Notes: generated from the sequence alone by a model not told the origin. A DNA stretch of 36,567 nt from an uncultured Lachnotalea sp. (GCA_947066815.1 CAMSZT010000033.1:1-36567); one strand, 5' to 3'. Shown: positions 1 to 7,523, numbered from the stretch's first letter. Made by a program: numbers and translations.

Positions 1-123
1 TGGGTACGTGTGCCCTCTGGGTACGTGTGCCCTCTGGGTACGTGTGCCCTCTGGGTACGTGTGCCCTCTGGGTACGTGTGCCCTCTGGGTACGTGTGCCC
101 TCTGGGTACGTGTGCCCTCTGGG
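1..123. repeat. 17-bp tandem repeat, seven copies
   Basis: Seven head-to-tail, apparently identical copies of TGGGTACGTGTGCCCTC fill bases 1-119, followed by four bases of an eighth copy. The array may continue to the left of the window. Each unit is a near-palindrome (GGGTAC and GTGCCC can pair with one G-T wobble). Because 17 is not a multiple of three, an open frame across it cycles through all three frames, so its open reading frames are not evidence of a protein. It lies downstream of the decayed SDR gene. Confidence 0.95.
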
Positions 124-196
124 CATAGTTTACCACACTTTGCAGACCTGCTCAATCAGGGAGCTCTTAATTTTCTAAAAACACTTCCTAAAAATT

Positions 197-363
197 TTAA
201 AAACAGGTGAACGCCCCGGCCTTGGAGGCGCTGTAGGCGCACTGGGGCTGCGGCACATTGACGATATGGGCCGACATGGAAGCCGTATTGATGATGAACC
301 CGCCGCCGTGCCTGTCACAAAACCCCGTTTTCCGTCCAGCCTCATTTTTTCGATGATCCCCAT
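197..363 (-). pseudogene. Remnant of a short-chain dehydrogenase/reductase (SDR) gene with internal deletion and lost 3' end
   Basis: From the ATG at 363 the start reads as a normal SDR amino end: MGIIEKMRLDGKRGFVTG, ending in the Rossmann TG motif. It has a good ribosome binding site (GGAGGAACGATC before the ATG). Directly after the TG motif the original frame turns to nonsense. The +2 frame then reads GGGFIINTASMSAH and later AYSASKAGAFTC, which is the SDR catalytic core (N/S...YxxxK). So roughly the 100 residues expected between the cofactor loop and the NTAS strand are missing, the join is out of frame, and homology stops near base 204 at a TAA at 197-199. What remains cannot make an oxidoreductase. 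The family is certain from the two motifs; the lost substrate is not knowable. Confidence 0.85.
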
Positions 364-399
364 GATCGTTCCTCCTCCATGGATTTTGGGTTTTCTTCC

Positions 400-428
400 A
401 TTATATTGGGCACGGCAGACAGTGTCAA
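400..428 (-). promoter_or_regulatory. Consensus sigma-A promoter before the SDR remnant
   Basis: On the minus strand TTGACA (423-428) and TATAAT (400-405) are separated by exactly 17 bases, a perfect match to the vegetative consensus. It lies about 35 bases upstream of the SDR remnant's start codon and just past the terminator of the murI operon. Confidence 0.9.
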
Positions 429-480
429 ATGATTTTCCCAGCCGGACTACAGGTTTCCTTTCCGAATCTCTACATGCAGC

Positions 481-509
481 AAAAAAGGTGACATGTCCTC
501 TCTGTCACC
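481..509 (-). terminator. Rho-independent terminator of the ddl-murI-DUF1934 operon
   Basis: Read leftward: GGTGACA, a 9-base loop, TGTCACC, then TTTTTT. The stop codon of the DUF1934 gene (505-507) lies within the first arm, so the operon ends immediately after translation stops. Confidence 0.88.
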
Positions 510-951
510 CTAATTCCACCTCGCACGCGTCCTTGGACTCGATGCGGATCTCCACCTCACAGTCCGCCATGTGCTGATAGTCCACCTCCAGGCGGTAGTC
601 TAACTTCAGGCGGATCCGGTCCTCCTCCTCCAGAAGATCCATGTGGTTGGTCTCCAGGCCCACCATCAACTTCCCGTAGGGCATGTCATAGTAGGAGAGG
701 GTCTTCTTATGGAGACCGAACACCATATGGATGCTGGACTCGCCGCTCTTTAAGACCTCGGCCCCGCCGTCATAGATCTTGATGGTGTTTTTCGACTTCT
801 GCCTGCCGCCCTCGGAGAGCTCCTCGTAGACCACGTAGTGCTTTCCGTTCTTATGATAATACTGGCCCGTGGTGATCAGCTGGAGCTGGTCGTCCTCCAC
901 GGTCCCTCCTGTCTGATGGCTTCCCATAAATAAAATTACATCCTTCTGCAT
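505..951 (-). CDS. DUF1934 (YwiB-like) beta-barrel protein
   Basis: 148 residues with no signal peptide or membrane segment, so probably cytoplasmic. The pattern (GSHQTGGTVEDDQLQLITTGQYY near the start, then alternating strands with YDMPYGKLMVGLETNHM and a final LDYRLEVDYQHMADCEVEIRI) fits the DUF1934/YwiB family, small lipocalin-like barrels of unknown role common in Firmicutes. The start at 951 has a strong site (GGGAGGGAGAGAC before ATG) and overlaps the murI stop by 16 bases, suggesting translational coupling. It is the last gene of a ddl-murI operon. Function unknown; involvement in envelope metabolism is only inferred from position. Confidence 0.82.
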   Translation of the reverse strand: MQKDVILFMGSHQTGGTVEDDQLQLITTGQYYHKNGKHYVVYEELSEGGRQKSKNTIKIYDGGAEVLKSGESSIHMVFGLHKKTLSYYDMPYGKLMVGLETNHMDLLEEEDRIRLKLDYRLEVDYQHMADCEVEIRIESKDACEVELG

Positions 952-1802
952 GTCTCTCCCTCCCGCAGATCCTCTGTCTCAAAGTCTTCAATATCGATCT
1001 GCTGTACGGCCCCGATGTCGTAGGGCAGGATGGTATTCGCAAAATCACAGAATTTTTCTGCCGCGTCGCTGACAAAAAATTCATATTTCTCTCCCGCCCG
1101 GCCCACATCCCCGCGGCAGGAAAGCCCCTCTCTGCCAAGGAGCTCCCCCAGCTCCATGGCCACCTCGTAGGCCGGGTTCACCAGAGTCACGTCCTCCCCG
1201 GCGATCTTGCGGAAGGTGGACCTGAGGAGCGGATAATGGGTACAGCCCAGGATCAGCGTGTCGACGGATTTATACTGCAGATCCTTCAGATAACGGCTGA
1301 CCACTTCCTCGGTAATGGTGTCGTGAAGCCAGCCCTCCTCGGCCAGAGATACCAGGAGCGGACAGGCCTTTCCGTAAACCTCTGCCTTTTCATTATACTG
1401 CCTCAGCGCCTTTTCGTACATGCCGCTCTCGATGGTGGCGGTGGTCCCCACCACCCCGACCCGGTTGTTTTTCGTAACGCTCCCCGCCACCCTGGCCGCC
1501 GCGTCGATGACGCCGATCACCGGGATCGGGAGCTCCCTCTGTATCTCCTCCAGGGCACAGGCCGTCGCCGTATTGCAGGCGATCACGATGGCCTTCACCT
1601 CTTTTGTCATCAAGAAACGGACGATCTGCCTGGAAAAGCGGATCACCGTGTTTTTCGACTTGGTGCCGTAGGGAAGCCTGGCCGTGTCCCCGAAATAGAC
1701 CATCCGCTCCTCCGGGAGCTGGCGCATGATCTCCCTGGCCACCGTGAGCCCTCCCACGCCGGAGTCAAAAACCCCGACGGGCGCGTTGCTGCCTGCCGCC
1801 AT
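936..1802 (-). CDS. murI: Glutamate racemase
   Basis: 288 residues. It interconverts L- and D-glutamate, supplying D-Glu for the peptidoglycan stem peptide, in the cytoplasm. Family motifs are all visible: GVFDSGVGGLTV at residues 10-21, YFGDTARLPYG near 36-46, the first catalytic cysteine in ACNTATA (Cys76) and the second in LGCTHYP (Cys187). Length is close to the usual 260-290. The start at 1802 follows the ddl stop by three bases, and its ribosome binding site AAAGGAGTGATGA overlaps the end of ddl. The carboxy end carries a short acidic tail (DIEDFETEDLREGE) beyond the core. Confidence 0.97.
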   Translation of the reverse strand: MAAGSNAPVGVFDSGVGGLTVAREIMRQLPEERMVYFGDTARLPYGTKSKNTVIRFSRQIVRFLMTKEVKAIVIACNTATACALEEIQRELPIPVIGVIDAAARVAGSVTKNNRVGVVGTTATIESGMYEKALRQYNEKAEVYGKACPLLVSLAEEGWLHDTITEEVVSRYLKDLQYKSVDTLILGCTHYPLLRSTFRKIAGEDVTLVNPAYEVAMELGELLGREGLSCRGDVGRAGEKYEFFVSDAAEKFCDFANTILPYDIGAVQQIDIEDFETEDLREGETCRRM

Positions 1803-1805
1803 TCA

Positions 1806-2864
1806 TCACTCCTTTCTGGAGAAAGCCATACGGATCAATGTCTCTATGAGCTCCGGCTTCGAGATCCCCCTGTGCTCCCAGAGCATGGGATACATGCTGA
1901 TGGCCGTAAAGCCGGGAAGGGTATTGATCTCATTGAACACCACCTGGTTTTCCTCCCTCGTCACAAAAAAGTCCACTCTGGCAAGGCCGAAGCCGTCCAC
2001 CGCCCGGAAGATCCGAAGGGCATTCCTGCGCAGCTCCTCCACGGTCTCCTCCGGCAGGTTCGGATCCAGCACGGTCTTGGACTCCGCGTTGTGGTATTTC
2101 GCCTCGTAATCATAAAAATCCGCCGCCGCCAGGATCTCTCCCACGCCGGAGGCCCTTGCCCCGGCATCTCCCAACACGGCACACTCGATCTCCCTGCCGG
2201 AGATGGTCTCCTCCACCAGGATCTTCCGGTCATGCTCCGCCGCCGCCAGAAGACCGGATTCCAGCATGCTCCTGTCTTCCGCTTTGGAAACACCCTTGGA
2301 GGAGCCCGCATTGCAGGGCTTGATGAACACCGGATAGGAAAGACTTTCCTCCACTCTGCGAAGGACCGCTTCCATATCAAACAGCTCCTCCTTCCGGACA
2401 GCCACGTAAGCCGCCTGCCGGATCCCGAGCCTCTCCACGATCAGCTTTGTGTAATACTTATCCATGGACACCGCGGACGCCAGCACATTGCAGCCCACAT
2501 AGGGGATCTGCGCCATCTCAAACAGCCCCTGGATGGTCCCGTCCTCCCCGAAAAGCCCGTGGAGCACCGGGAAAGCGGCGTCGATCCTGCGAAGGCTCAC
2601 CCGGTCTCCCTCAAGGATCAGCAGGCCATGCTGCTTTGCATCAGGAGAAAGCACCGCCCGGACGGAGCCGTTTCTCCATTCGCCGGAACGGACCGCATCC
2701 ACACCGTCCGTGAGGAGCCATTCCCCCTCCTCGGTGATGCCGACCAGCACCACGTCGTATTTATCCCGATCGATATGATCGATCACATTGACTGCCGAAA
2801 GACAGGAGATCTCATGCTCGGATGACTGTCCTCCGAAAAATACCGCTATGACCTGTTTTGCCAT
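1806..2864 (-). CDS. ddl: D-alanine--D-alanine ligase
   Basis: 352 residues, ATP-grasp fold. It joins two D-Ala molecules for the peptidoglycan precursor. Visible motifs: the amino-terminal substrate loop GGQSSEHEIS (residues 11-20), FIKPCNAGSSKGVSK with the ATP-binding lysine in the middle, the omega-loop EAKYHN carrying the tyrosine typical of true D-Ala:D-Ala ligases rather than D-Ala:D-Lac resistance ligases, and FFVTREENQVVFNEINTLPGFT with the metal-binding acids near the end. First gene of the operon ddl-murI-DUF1934. A good start context (AGGAGGGCGTTCCA) precedes the ATG at 2864. No van-type neighbours are present. Confidence 0.96.
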   Translation of the reverse strand: MAKQVIAVFFGGQSSEHEISCLSAVNVIDHIDRDKYDVVLVGITEEGEWLLTDGVDAVRSGEWRNGSVRAVLSPDAKQHGLLILEGDRVSLRRIDAAFPVLHGLFGEDGTIQGLFEMAQIPYVGCNVLASAVSMDKYYTKLIVERLGIRQAAYVAVRKEELFDMEAVLRRVEESLSYPVFIKPCNAGSSKGVSKAEDRSMLESGLLAAAEHDRKILVEETISGREIECAVLGDAGARASGVGEILAAADFYDYEAKYHNAESKTVLDPNLPEETVEELRRNALRIFRAVDGFGLARVDFFVTREENQVVFNEINTLPGFTAISMYPMLWEHRGISKPELIETLIRMAFSRKE

Positions 2865-2915
2865 TGGAACGCCCTCCTTCTGTGGTTTTCTCCCATTTTA
2901 TTCAAACTCCCTCCC

Positions 2916-2944
2916 ATTGTACCGTTCTTTCTCGATTTCTTCAA
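2916..2944 (-). promoter_or_regulatory. Sigma-A promoter of the ddl operon
   Basis: Leftward TTGAAG (2939-2944), 17 bases, TACAAT (2916-2921), about 52 bases before the ddl start. It diverges from spoIIR and lies only about 10 bases from the spoIIR promoter candidate. Confidence 0.7.
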
Positions 2945-2953
2945 TGTGAAATT

Positions 2954-2981
2954 GTAATAAATCCCAAAAAACGGGAACACT
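2954..2981 (+). promoter_or_regulatory. Candidate sporulation sigma-F promoter of spoIIR
   Basis: GGGAACACT at 2973-2981 fits the GGnnAnAnT-like -10 of forespore sigma-F promoters. GTAAT at 2954-2958 is a poor match to the GYATA -35, about 14 bases away. In Bacillus spoIIR is transcribed by sigma-F (established); the match here is partial, so this is a candidate only. No good sigma-A promoter is seen in its place. Confidence 0.35.
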
Positions 2982-3017
2982 CTCCCTATATCAGTTTACA
3001 TAAAGGAGTATAAAAAT

Positions 3018-3698
3018 ATGAAAAAAGAACGGATCTTCTTAAGCCTGCTTCTGGCCCTTCTCTGCATGGGGGCCGTCTCCCTCTGGATCTCCTCCCGCCG
3101 GGCCGTGCGCACCGTCCACGAGGATCTCTCCGGCCATATCCTCCGGTTCCACGTCCTTGCCAACAGCGATTCTGAGGAAGACCAAGCCCTCAAGCTCTCG
3201 GTCAAGACGAGTGTCCTTAACTATCTGGAAGCCGCCCTCCCGGAGGATGCGGACCTGGAGTCCACAAAGGCATTTCTCAGGACTCATGAAGCACAGATAC
3301 AAAAAATCGCCGAAGACGTGATCGCTTCGGCGGGATTCGATCATCCTGTCTCCCTCTCCCTGGAGCCCTGGTACTTTCCGACAAAGGTCTACGGAGACCT
3401 GACCTTCCCCTGCGGGACCTACGATGCCTTCCGCATTGTGATCGGGGACGGCGGCGGCAAAAACTGGTGGTGCGTCCTCTACCCCTCCCTCTGCTTCGTC
3501 GACGTGGCTTCCGGCGTGGTACCGGAGGAGTCCAAGGAGGAGCTTAAGACCATCCTGGATGAGGATACCTACGAAACCCTGCTGCCCGCTGAAAATGACG
3601 AAAGACGGGCAGAAAAAACTCCGGGACAGGCTGACCCCGAAAGCGTCCGTCCCCGGATCCGTTTCCGCCTCGCCGAATGGCTGGCGGAGTTATTGTGA
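3018..3698 (+). CDS. spoIIR: Stage II sporulation protein R
   Basis: 226 residues. An amino-terminal hydrophobic segment (about residues 5-24, IFLSLLLALLCMGAVSLWI) exports it. The hallmark block LRFHVLANSDSEEDQALKLSVK follows at about residues 42-63, and GTYDAFRIVIGDGGGKNWWCVLYPSLCF at about 133-160. In Bacillus the forespore secretes SpoIIR to trigger SpoIIGA-dependent activation of sigma-E in the mother cell. The start is set by AAAGGAG eleven bases before the ATG. The carboxy part after about residue 190 is charged and ends RFRLAEWLAELL, a variable region in the family. It is convergent with the GntR gene, with only 22 bases between stops. Its presence marks an endospore-forming lineage. 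Confidence 0.95.
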   Translation: MKKERIFLSLLLALLCMGAVSLWISSRRAVRTVHEDLSGHILRFHVLANSDSEEDQALKLSVKTSVLNYLEAALPEDADLESTKAFLRTHEAQIQKIAEDVIASAGFDHPVSLSLEPWYFPTKVYGDLTFPCGTYDAFRIVIGDGGGKNWWCVLYPSLCFVDVASGVVPEESKEELKTILDEDTYETLLPAENDERRAEKTPGQADPESVRPRIRFRLAEWLAELL

Positions 3699-3720
3699 GC
3701 CTTCGCTTCCCCGCAGATGT

Positions 3721-4401
3721 TCAGGAATCCTTCTCCTGCCTCCGGATGTGCTTCGCCACAGTGATCTCCTGTTTGTTGATGTGGTTCCGGATGGTCCGCC
3801 TGGTGGCTTCCACGTCCCTTGCCGCCAGCGCCCGCATGATCTCCTGATGCTCCTGTACCAGGACTCTCCTCTGGGACCGGTCCTTGATATGCTCGATCCG
3901 GTAGCGGTACATCTGTTCCCTTAAATGGTTGACCATCTGGATCAGCCGGTCATTTTCCGTCGCCTGGTAGATCAGGCCGTGGAACGCCTCGTCCGCCTGG
4001 GCGATCTCCGTAATATCGTCGCTCCCGAGTATCGAAGTAAACCTGTGATTGGCTTTCTCAAGCTGTTTGAATTCCTCCTCTGTCATCCGCTTGCAGGCCA
4101 GCTCTCCCGCCAGCTCCTCGAGAGCCCGCCGCACCTCCAGCACATCCCGCAGATTCTTTCCCGAAATATGAGCCACCTCGGCGCCCTTCCTGGGGATCAT
4201 CACCACCAGCCCCTCCAGCTCCAGCTTCCGTATGGCCTCCCGGACCGGCGTGCGGCTGACCCCCATCTTTTCCGCCAGCTGGATCTCCATCAGCCTCTGG
4301 CCGGGAACCAGCTCCCCCCGCAGGATCGCCCGCCGCAGGGTATTGAACACCACATCCCGCAGAGGAAGATATTCATTTTCCTTTACTTTCCATGCATCCA
4401 T
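3721..4401 (-). CDS. GntR-family transcriptional regulator (FadR/FCD type)
   Basis: 226 residues. Residues about 10-75 form the GntR winged helix (PLRDVVFNTLRRAIL, then LAEKMGVSRTPVREAIRKLELEGLV). Residues about 90-215 are the all-helical FCD effector domain, with metal/ligand-type residues in ADEAFHGLIYQATEN and EHQEIMRALAARDVEATRRTIRNHI. Such proteins usually sense small organic acids. The start at 4401 lies inside the end of ispE (29-base overlap), so the two are one transcript. The ligand and targets cannot be read from the sequence. An ispE-GntR pairing, from memory, occurs in related clostridia. Confidence 0.93.
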   Translation of the reverse strand: MDAWKVKENEYLPLRDVVFNTLRRAILRGELVPGQRLMEIQLAEKMGVSRTPVREAIRKLELEGLVVMIPRKGAEVAHISGKNLRDVLEVRRALEELAGELACKRMTEEEFKQLEKANHRFTSILGSDDITEIAQADEAFHGLIYQATENDRLIQMVNHLREQMYRYRIEHIKDRSQRRVLVQEHQEIMRALAARDVEATRRTIRNHINKQEITVAKHIRRQEKDS

Positions 4402-5293
4402 TTCTTAACCTCCGACTGCGTCCGTCCACATAAAACGGCCTTACCGTATAGATCTGCCTGGCCAGCCTGTCCTCCCGTATCCTCGCCTCGGCGCGCAGGG
4501 CCGCCTCCCGTTCCGTGAATATCCCGAAAACCGTCGGCCCGCTCCCGCTCATGAGAGCCGCCAGCGCTCCCTCCTCCTTCATCCTGGCTTTGATCTCCCC
4601 GATCCCCGGGTGGGCCGGTATGGTCACGGTCTCCAGCACGTTCCCCATGCAGGAAGCGATCCCGGCCAGATCCTGTTTCTCCAGCCCCTCAAGGATCCCG
4701 TCGATGTCCGGATGGAAGGGAAGGCTGTCCGCCTTTAAATTCCCATACACAAACCTGGTGGAAACGCTCACCGGAGGCTTCGCCAGGAGGAGAAGGCACT
4801 CCGGCATGGAGGGAAGAGGCGTCAGCCGCTCTCCGATCCCCTCTGCCAGGGCCGTCCCCCTCATGATACAGTAGGGGACATCGGCCCCCAGCTTCACTCC
4901 CCGCTCCATCAGCATCCTTTTGGAAAGTCCCAGCCGGAACATCCGGTTCATCCCCACCAGGACCGCCGCCGCGTCGCTGCTGCCGCCCGCCATACCGGCC
5001 GCCACCGGTATCTTCTTGTATAAAGAAATGGAAATACCCTCCTCAATGCCGAACTCGTCCATCAAAAGCTTCGCCGCCCGGCAGACCAGGTTGTCCGGAC
5101 CCGTGGGAAGGAACGGAAGGTTTGTCCGGACCCCGATCCCCGGCGCCCGCCTCGTCCTGATCTTGATATTGTCATAAAGGTTCACGTTCTGCATGACCAT
5201 CCGGACCTCGTGGTATCCGTCCGGGCGTTTCCCCGTCACGTCCAGGCCCAGGTTGATCTTCCCGTAGGCCCTCAGATTGATCTCGTCTCTCAT
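4373..5293 (-). CDS. ispE: 4-diphosphocytidyl-2-C-methyl-D-erythritol kinase
   Basis: 306 residues, GHMP kinase fold. It phosphorylates CDP-methylerythritol in the non-mevalonate isoprenoid pathway. Visible: YGKINLGLDVTGKRPDGYHEV at residues 10-30 with the catalytic lysine and substrate site, the glycine-rich ATP loop PVAAGMAGGSSDAAA near residues 91-105, GADVPYC with the catalytic aspartate near 135, and LMSGSGPTVFGIF near 250. The tail beyond residue 285 (RSRRLRNGCMESKGK) overlaps the start of the GntR gene. The ribosome binding site is a CGGAG about seven bases ahead of the ATG. Confidence 0.97.
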   Translation of the reverse strand: MRDEINLRAYGKINLGLDVTGKRPDGYHEVRMVMQNVNLYDNIKIRTRRAPGIGVRTNLPFLPTGPDNLVCRAAKLLMDEFGIEEGISISLYKKIPVAAGMAGGSSDAAAVLVGMNRMFRLGLSKRMLMERGVKLGADVPYCIMRGTALAEGIGERLTPLPSMPECLLLLAKPPVSVSTRFVYGNLKADSLPFHPDIDGILEGLEKQDLAGIASCMGNVLETVTIPAHPGIGEIKARMKEEGALAALMSGSGPTVFGIFTEREAALRAEARIREDRLARQIYTVRPFYVDGRSRRLRNGCMESKGK

Positions 5294-5321
5294 ATTGTAC
5301 TCCGAAGTATTTTGTATCCAC

Positions 5322-5351
5322 AGTATAACACAGATCCCCCAAAAAATACAA
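5322..5351 (-). promoter_or_regulatory. Sigma-A promoter of ispE-GntR
   Basis: Leftward TTGTAT (5346-5351), 18 bases, TATACT (5322-5327), ending about 29 bases before the ispE start. Confidence 0.75.
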
Positions 5352-5403
5352 TGGGTTGCGTCGCCTGAATTTTCGGAAAGCCCACAGAGCTTCTTCCTAT
5401 GGT

Positions 5404-5434
5404 AAAAAGAGCGGTGGCAAGTTCCGCTCTTTTT
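5404..5434 (-). terminator. Terminator after the 48-aa protein gene
   Basis: AAAAAGAGCGG (5404-5414), nine-base loop, CCGCTCTTTTT (5424-5434): an 11-bp perfect stem that is A/T-rich at its base, so it can act in either direction. It begins two bases after the stop codon of the small gene at 5437-5583, which it most likely serves. Confidence 0.85.
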
Positions 5435-5436
5435 CT

Positions 5437-5583
5437 CTAATCTTCCTTTTCCTCTTTTTTCTTCTTTTTTCCTTCAACTGATTCGATGCAGTCAACGATA
5501 TCGTCATTTGTGAAATTTTTGGATTTCAGCCAATCGATCAGATTTAGAACCTCTCTTGCTGTCATTGCTTTTAATACCTCCAC
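5437..5583 (-). CDS. Small helical protein of unknown function (48 aa)
   Basis: A GTG start at 5583 has a textbook ribosome binding site (AAGGAG, then eight bases). The protein reads MEVLKAMTAREVLNLIDWLK, then SKNFTNDDIVDCIESVEG, then a strongly charged tail of lysines and glutamates. It has no membrane segment or cysteine pair; two amphipathic helices are likely, and the pattern (LxxLIxWLKxKxFTxxDIxDCI) resembles small conserved clostridial proteins I cannot name. An alternative start is the internal ATG seven codons in, with GGAGG eleven bases upstream. A perfect-stem terminator directly after the stop supports a real gene. Confidence 0.72.
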   Translation of the reverse strand: MEVLKAMTAREVLNLIDWLKSKNFTNDDIVDCIESVEGKKKKKEEKED

Positions 5584-5662
5584 TTTCCATTCTCCTTTCC
5601 GTCCATCAGATTTACTTGCCTCATCCGATCATACTCCCACAAAATCGTCAATCTTATACAGC

Positions 5663-6940
5663 CTATCTCCTCTCCCGCTCCCTGCGCAGCTTCTGGAATC
5701 TTCCGAAGAGTCCGCCCTCCTGTGCAGCCGCCTTCCGATCGGAGCCGGTCCCCTTCCCTTTCGCCTCCTGCTCCTTCCGGTTTACATATTCCTGCACATA
5801 GGCGAGATACATCATGACGGAATTGGTCACGGCGTCCTCGTCGATGTTGAATTTCTCATGGTGGTTGGGATAGGCACGTCCCATCTCCTCGTTGCCGGCG
5901 CCGATGAAGGCAAACGCTCCGGGGACCCGCTGCTGGTACACGGAGAAGTCCTCGCCCAGCATCATTTTGGGGACCTCCAGGAACGCCTTCCGTTCAAATA
6001 CCTCCGCCGCTCCGGAGAAGGCAATCTCTGCCACATCCAGGTCGTTGTCCACCGCCGGGTGGGCGGAAAGGTTGTATTCCACGTTGGCGGTCGCGTGATA
6101 GGTGGCGGCCGTCCCCATGGCCACCCGCTTCACCGCGTTCTTGATCCGCCTGCCCTCCTCCCTGGAGAAAGTCCGGACCGTCCCCTCCAGAACCGCCGAG
6201 CCGGCGATGACGTTCCGCACGGTCCCGCACTCCACGTGCCCGATGGTCACCACCGCCGAGTCGATGGGATTGGTCTCCCGGCTGACGATCTGCTGAAGGT
6301 TCAGAATCATCGCCGCCGCCGCCACCGTCGCGTCCACGCACTGCTGCGGCTTCCCGGCATGACCCTGCCGGCCCTTGATGGTAATCTTAAAGTAGTCGGA
6401 CTCCGCCATCCTGGGCCCCGGCTCGATATTCACATAGCCCACCGGAATGTCCGCAAACACGTGAAGGCCAAAGATCTGCTCCACGTGATCCAGGTGTCCG
6501 GCCTCCAGGATCATCTTGGCCCCCTTGGAGACCTCCTCCCCCGGCTGGAAAATCAGCTTCACCGTACAGTTCAGTTCCTCCTCATGAGCCTTCAGGATCC
6601 TCGCCGCCCCCAAAAGCGCCGCCGTGTGGGCATCGTGCCCGCAGGCATGCATGACCCCGGGCACGCAGGACTTATACACGATGTCGTTCTGCTCCTCCAC
6701 CTTCAGGGCGTCGATGTCCGCCCGCAGGGCGATCACCGGCCCGCCGCTTCCGATCAGCCCGATGACTCCCGTCTCCGCTGCCGGAGTGACCGGGATCCCC
6801 ATCTCCGTAAGTTCGGCCTGGATCCGTTTCGACGTCTCCCATTCCTCCAGCGAAAGCTCCGGATGCTGGTGGAAATGCTTCCGCAGGTTTACCACGTAGC
6901 TGTGGAGCGCCTGCGCTTCTTTTCTGATCTCAATATTCAT
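5663..6940 (-). CDS. M20 family amidohydrolase (M20D, N-acyl-amino-acid/IAA-amino-acid hydrolase type)
   Basis: 425 residues. Metal-dependent cleavage of an N-acyl amino acid or related amide, probably cytoplasmic (no signal peptide). Features: LRKHFHQHPELSLEEWET (residues 19-36), ALRADIDAL (71-79), metal ligands in HACGHDAH (Cys100, His102), FQPGEEVSKGA with the catalytic Glu134/Glu135, GLHVFADIPVG (His159), the dimerisation domain GHAGKPQQCVDATVAAAAMI (about 205-225), and PNHHEKFNIDEDA near 375. Odd point: the family normally ends near MYLAYVQEYV, but here a further strongly basic 35-residue tail follows (KEQEAKGKGTGSDRKAAAQ to RRERERR). It starts 22 bases after the cyclophilin gene, so the two probably form one operon. 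Exact substrate unknown. Confidence 0.93.
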   Translation of the reverse strand: MNIEIRKEAQALHSYVVNLRKHFHQHPELSLEEWETSKRIQAELTEMGIPVTPAAETGVIGLIGSGGPVIALRADIDALKVEEQNDIVYKSCVPGVMHACGHDAHTAALLGAARILKAHEEELNCTVKLIFQPGEEVSKGAKMILEAGHLDHVEQIFGLHVFADIPVGYVNIEPGPRMAESDYFKITIKGRQGHAGKPQQCVDATVAAAAMILNLQQIVSRETNPIDSAVVTIGHVECGTVRNVIAGSAVLEGTVRTFSREEGRRIKNAVKRVAMGTAATYHATANVEYNLSAHPAVDNDLDVAEIAFSGAAEVFERKAFLEVPKMMLGEDFSVYQQRVPGAFAFIGAGNEEMGRAYPNHHEKFNIDEDAVTNSVMMYLAYVQEYVNRKEQEAKGKGTGSDRKAAAQEGGLFGRFQKLRRERERR

Positions 6941-6962
6941 ACCTTGCCCCCGCCGCGCCTCG

Positions 6963-7490
6963 TCAGCACTTCTCCGGTTCCGGATAATCCACTCCGAAGG
7001 TCTCCACCGTCACGCATTTCATCCTCTGCTCATCTAACGGCCGGTCGGCATAACCGGTCGGCGCGGCCGCGATGGCGTTCACCACGTCCATGCCCTCGAT
7101 CACCTTCCCAAAGGCCGCATACTGTCCGTCCAGATGGGGGGACTTCTCATGCATGATGAAAAACTGGGAGCCCGCCGAATCCGGATGCATGGCCCTCGCC
7201 ATGGAGAGCACGCCGGGATCATGGGCCAGGTCATTCTCCACGCCGTTGGCGGCAAATTCGCCTTTGATCTGATAGCCGGGGCCTCCGGTACCCTGGCCCA
7301 GCGGACAGCCTCCCTGGATCATAAAGCCCCGGATCACCCGGTGGAAGATCAGGTCGTCATAAAATCCCTTCTTCACCAGACTGATAAAATTGTTCACCGT
7401 GTTGGGGGCGACCTCCGGATAAAGCTCTGCCTTGATCACGCCGCCGTTCTCCATCTCGATCGTTACCACCGGATTCTTTCTCTCTTCCAT
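6963..7490 (-). CDS. Cyclophilin-type peptidyl-prolyl cis-trans isomerase
   Basis: 175 residues, one cyclophilin domain throughout. The motif [13 protein letters not shown] (catalytic arginine, near residue 50) and [31 protein letters not shown] (about 106-136) are diagnostic. With no signal peptide it should act in the cytoplasm on folding proteins. The ribosome binding site is AAAGGAAA, slightly far from the ATG at 7490. A TATAAT sequence at 7512-7517 (leftward) could be its -10, but no good -35 is visible, because the palindromic repeat 7524-7589 occupies that place. First gene before the M20 amidohydrolase. Confidence 0.95.
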   Translation of the reverse strand: MEERKNPVVTIEMENGGVIKAELYPEVAPNTVNNFISLVKKGFYDDLIFHRVIRGFMIQGGCPLGQGTGGPGYQIKGEFAANGVENDLAHDPGVLSMARAMHPDSAGSQFFIMHEKSPHLDGQYAAFGKVIEGMDVVNAIAAAPTGYADRPLDEQRMKCVTVETFGVDYPEPEKC

Positions 7491-7523
7491 TTTCTTTGTT
7501 TCCTTTCTTTAATTATATTGCTT

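Noticed and set aside
1-123. CRISPR array
   Set aside because: Units are 17 bases directly joined with no spacers, and no cas genes are present.
10-210. 66-codon frame with a repeated LGTCALWVRVPSGYVCP-like motif
   Set aside because: It is the translation of the 17-bp tandem repeat in rotating frames, with no ribosome binding site, so it is not evidence of a repeat protein.
1806-2864. Glycopeptide-resistance ligase (van type)
   Set aside because: The omega-loop has the EAKY tyrosine of normal D-Ala:D-Ala ligases, and vanH/vanX-like genes are absent; neighbours are murI and a DUF1934 gene.
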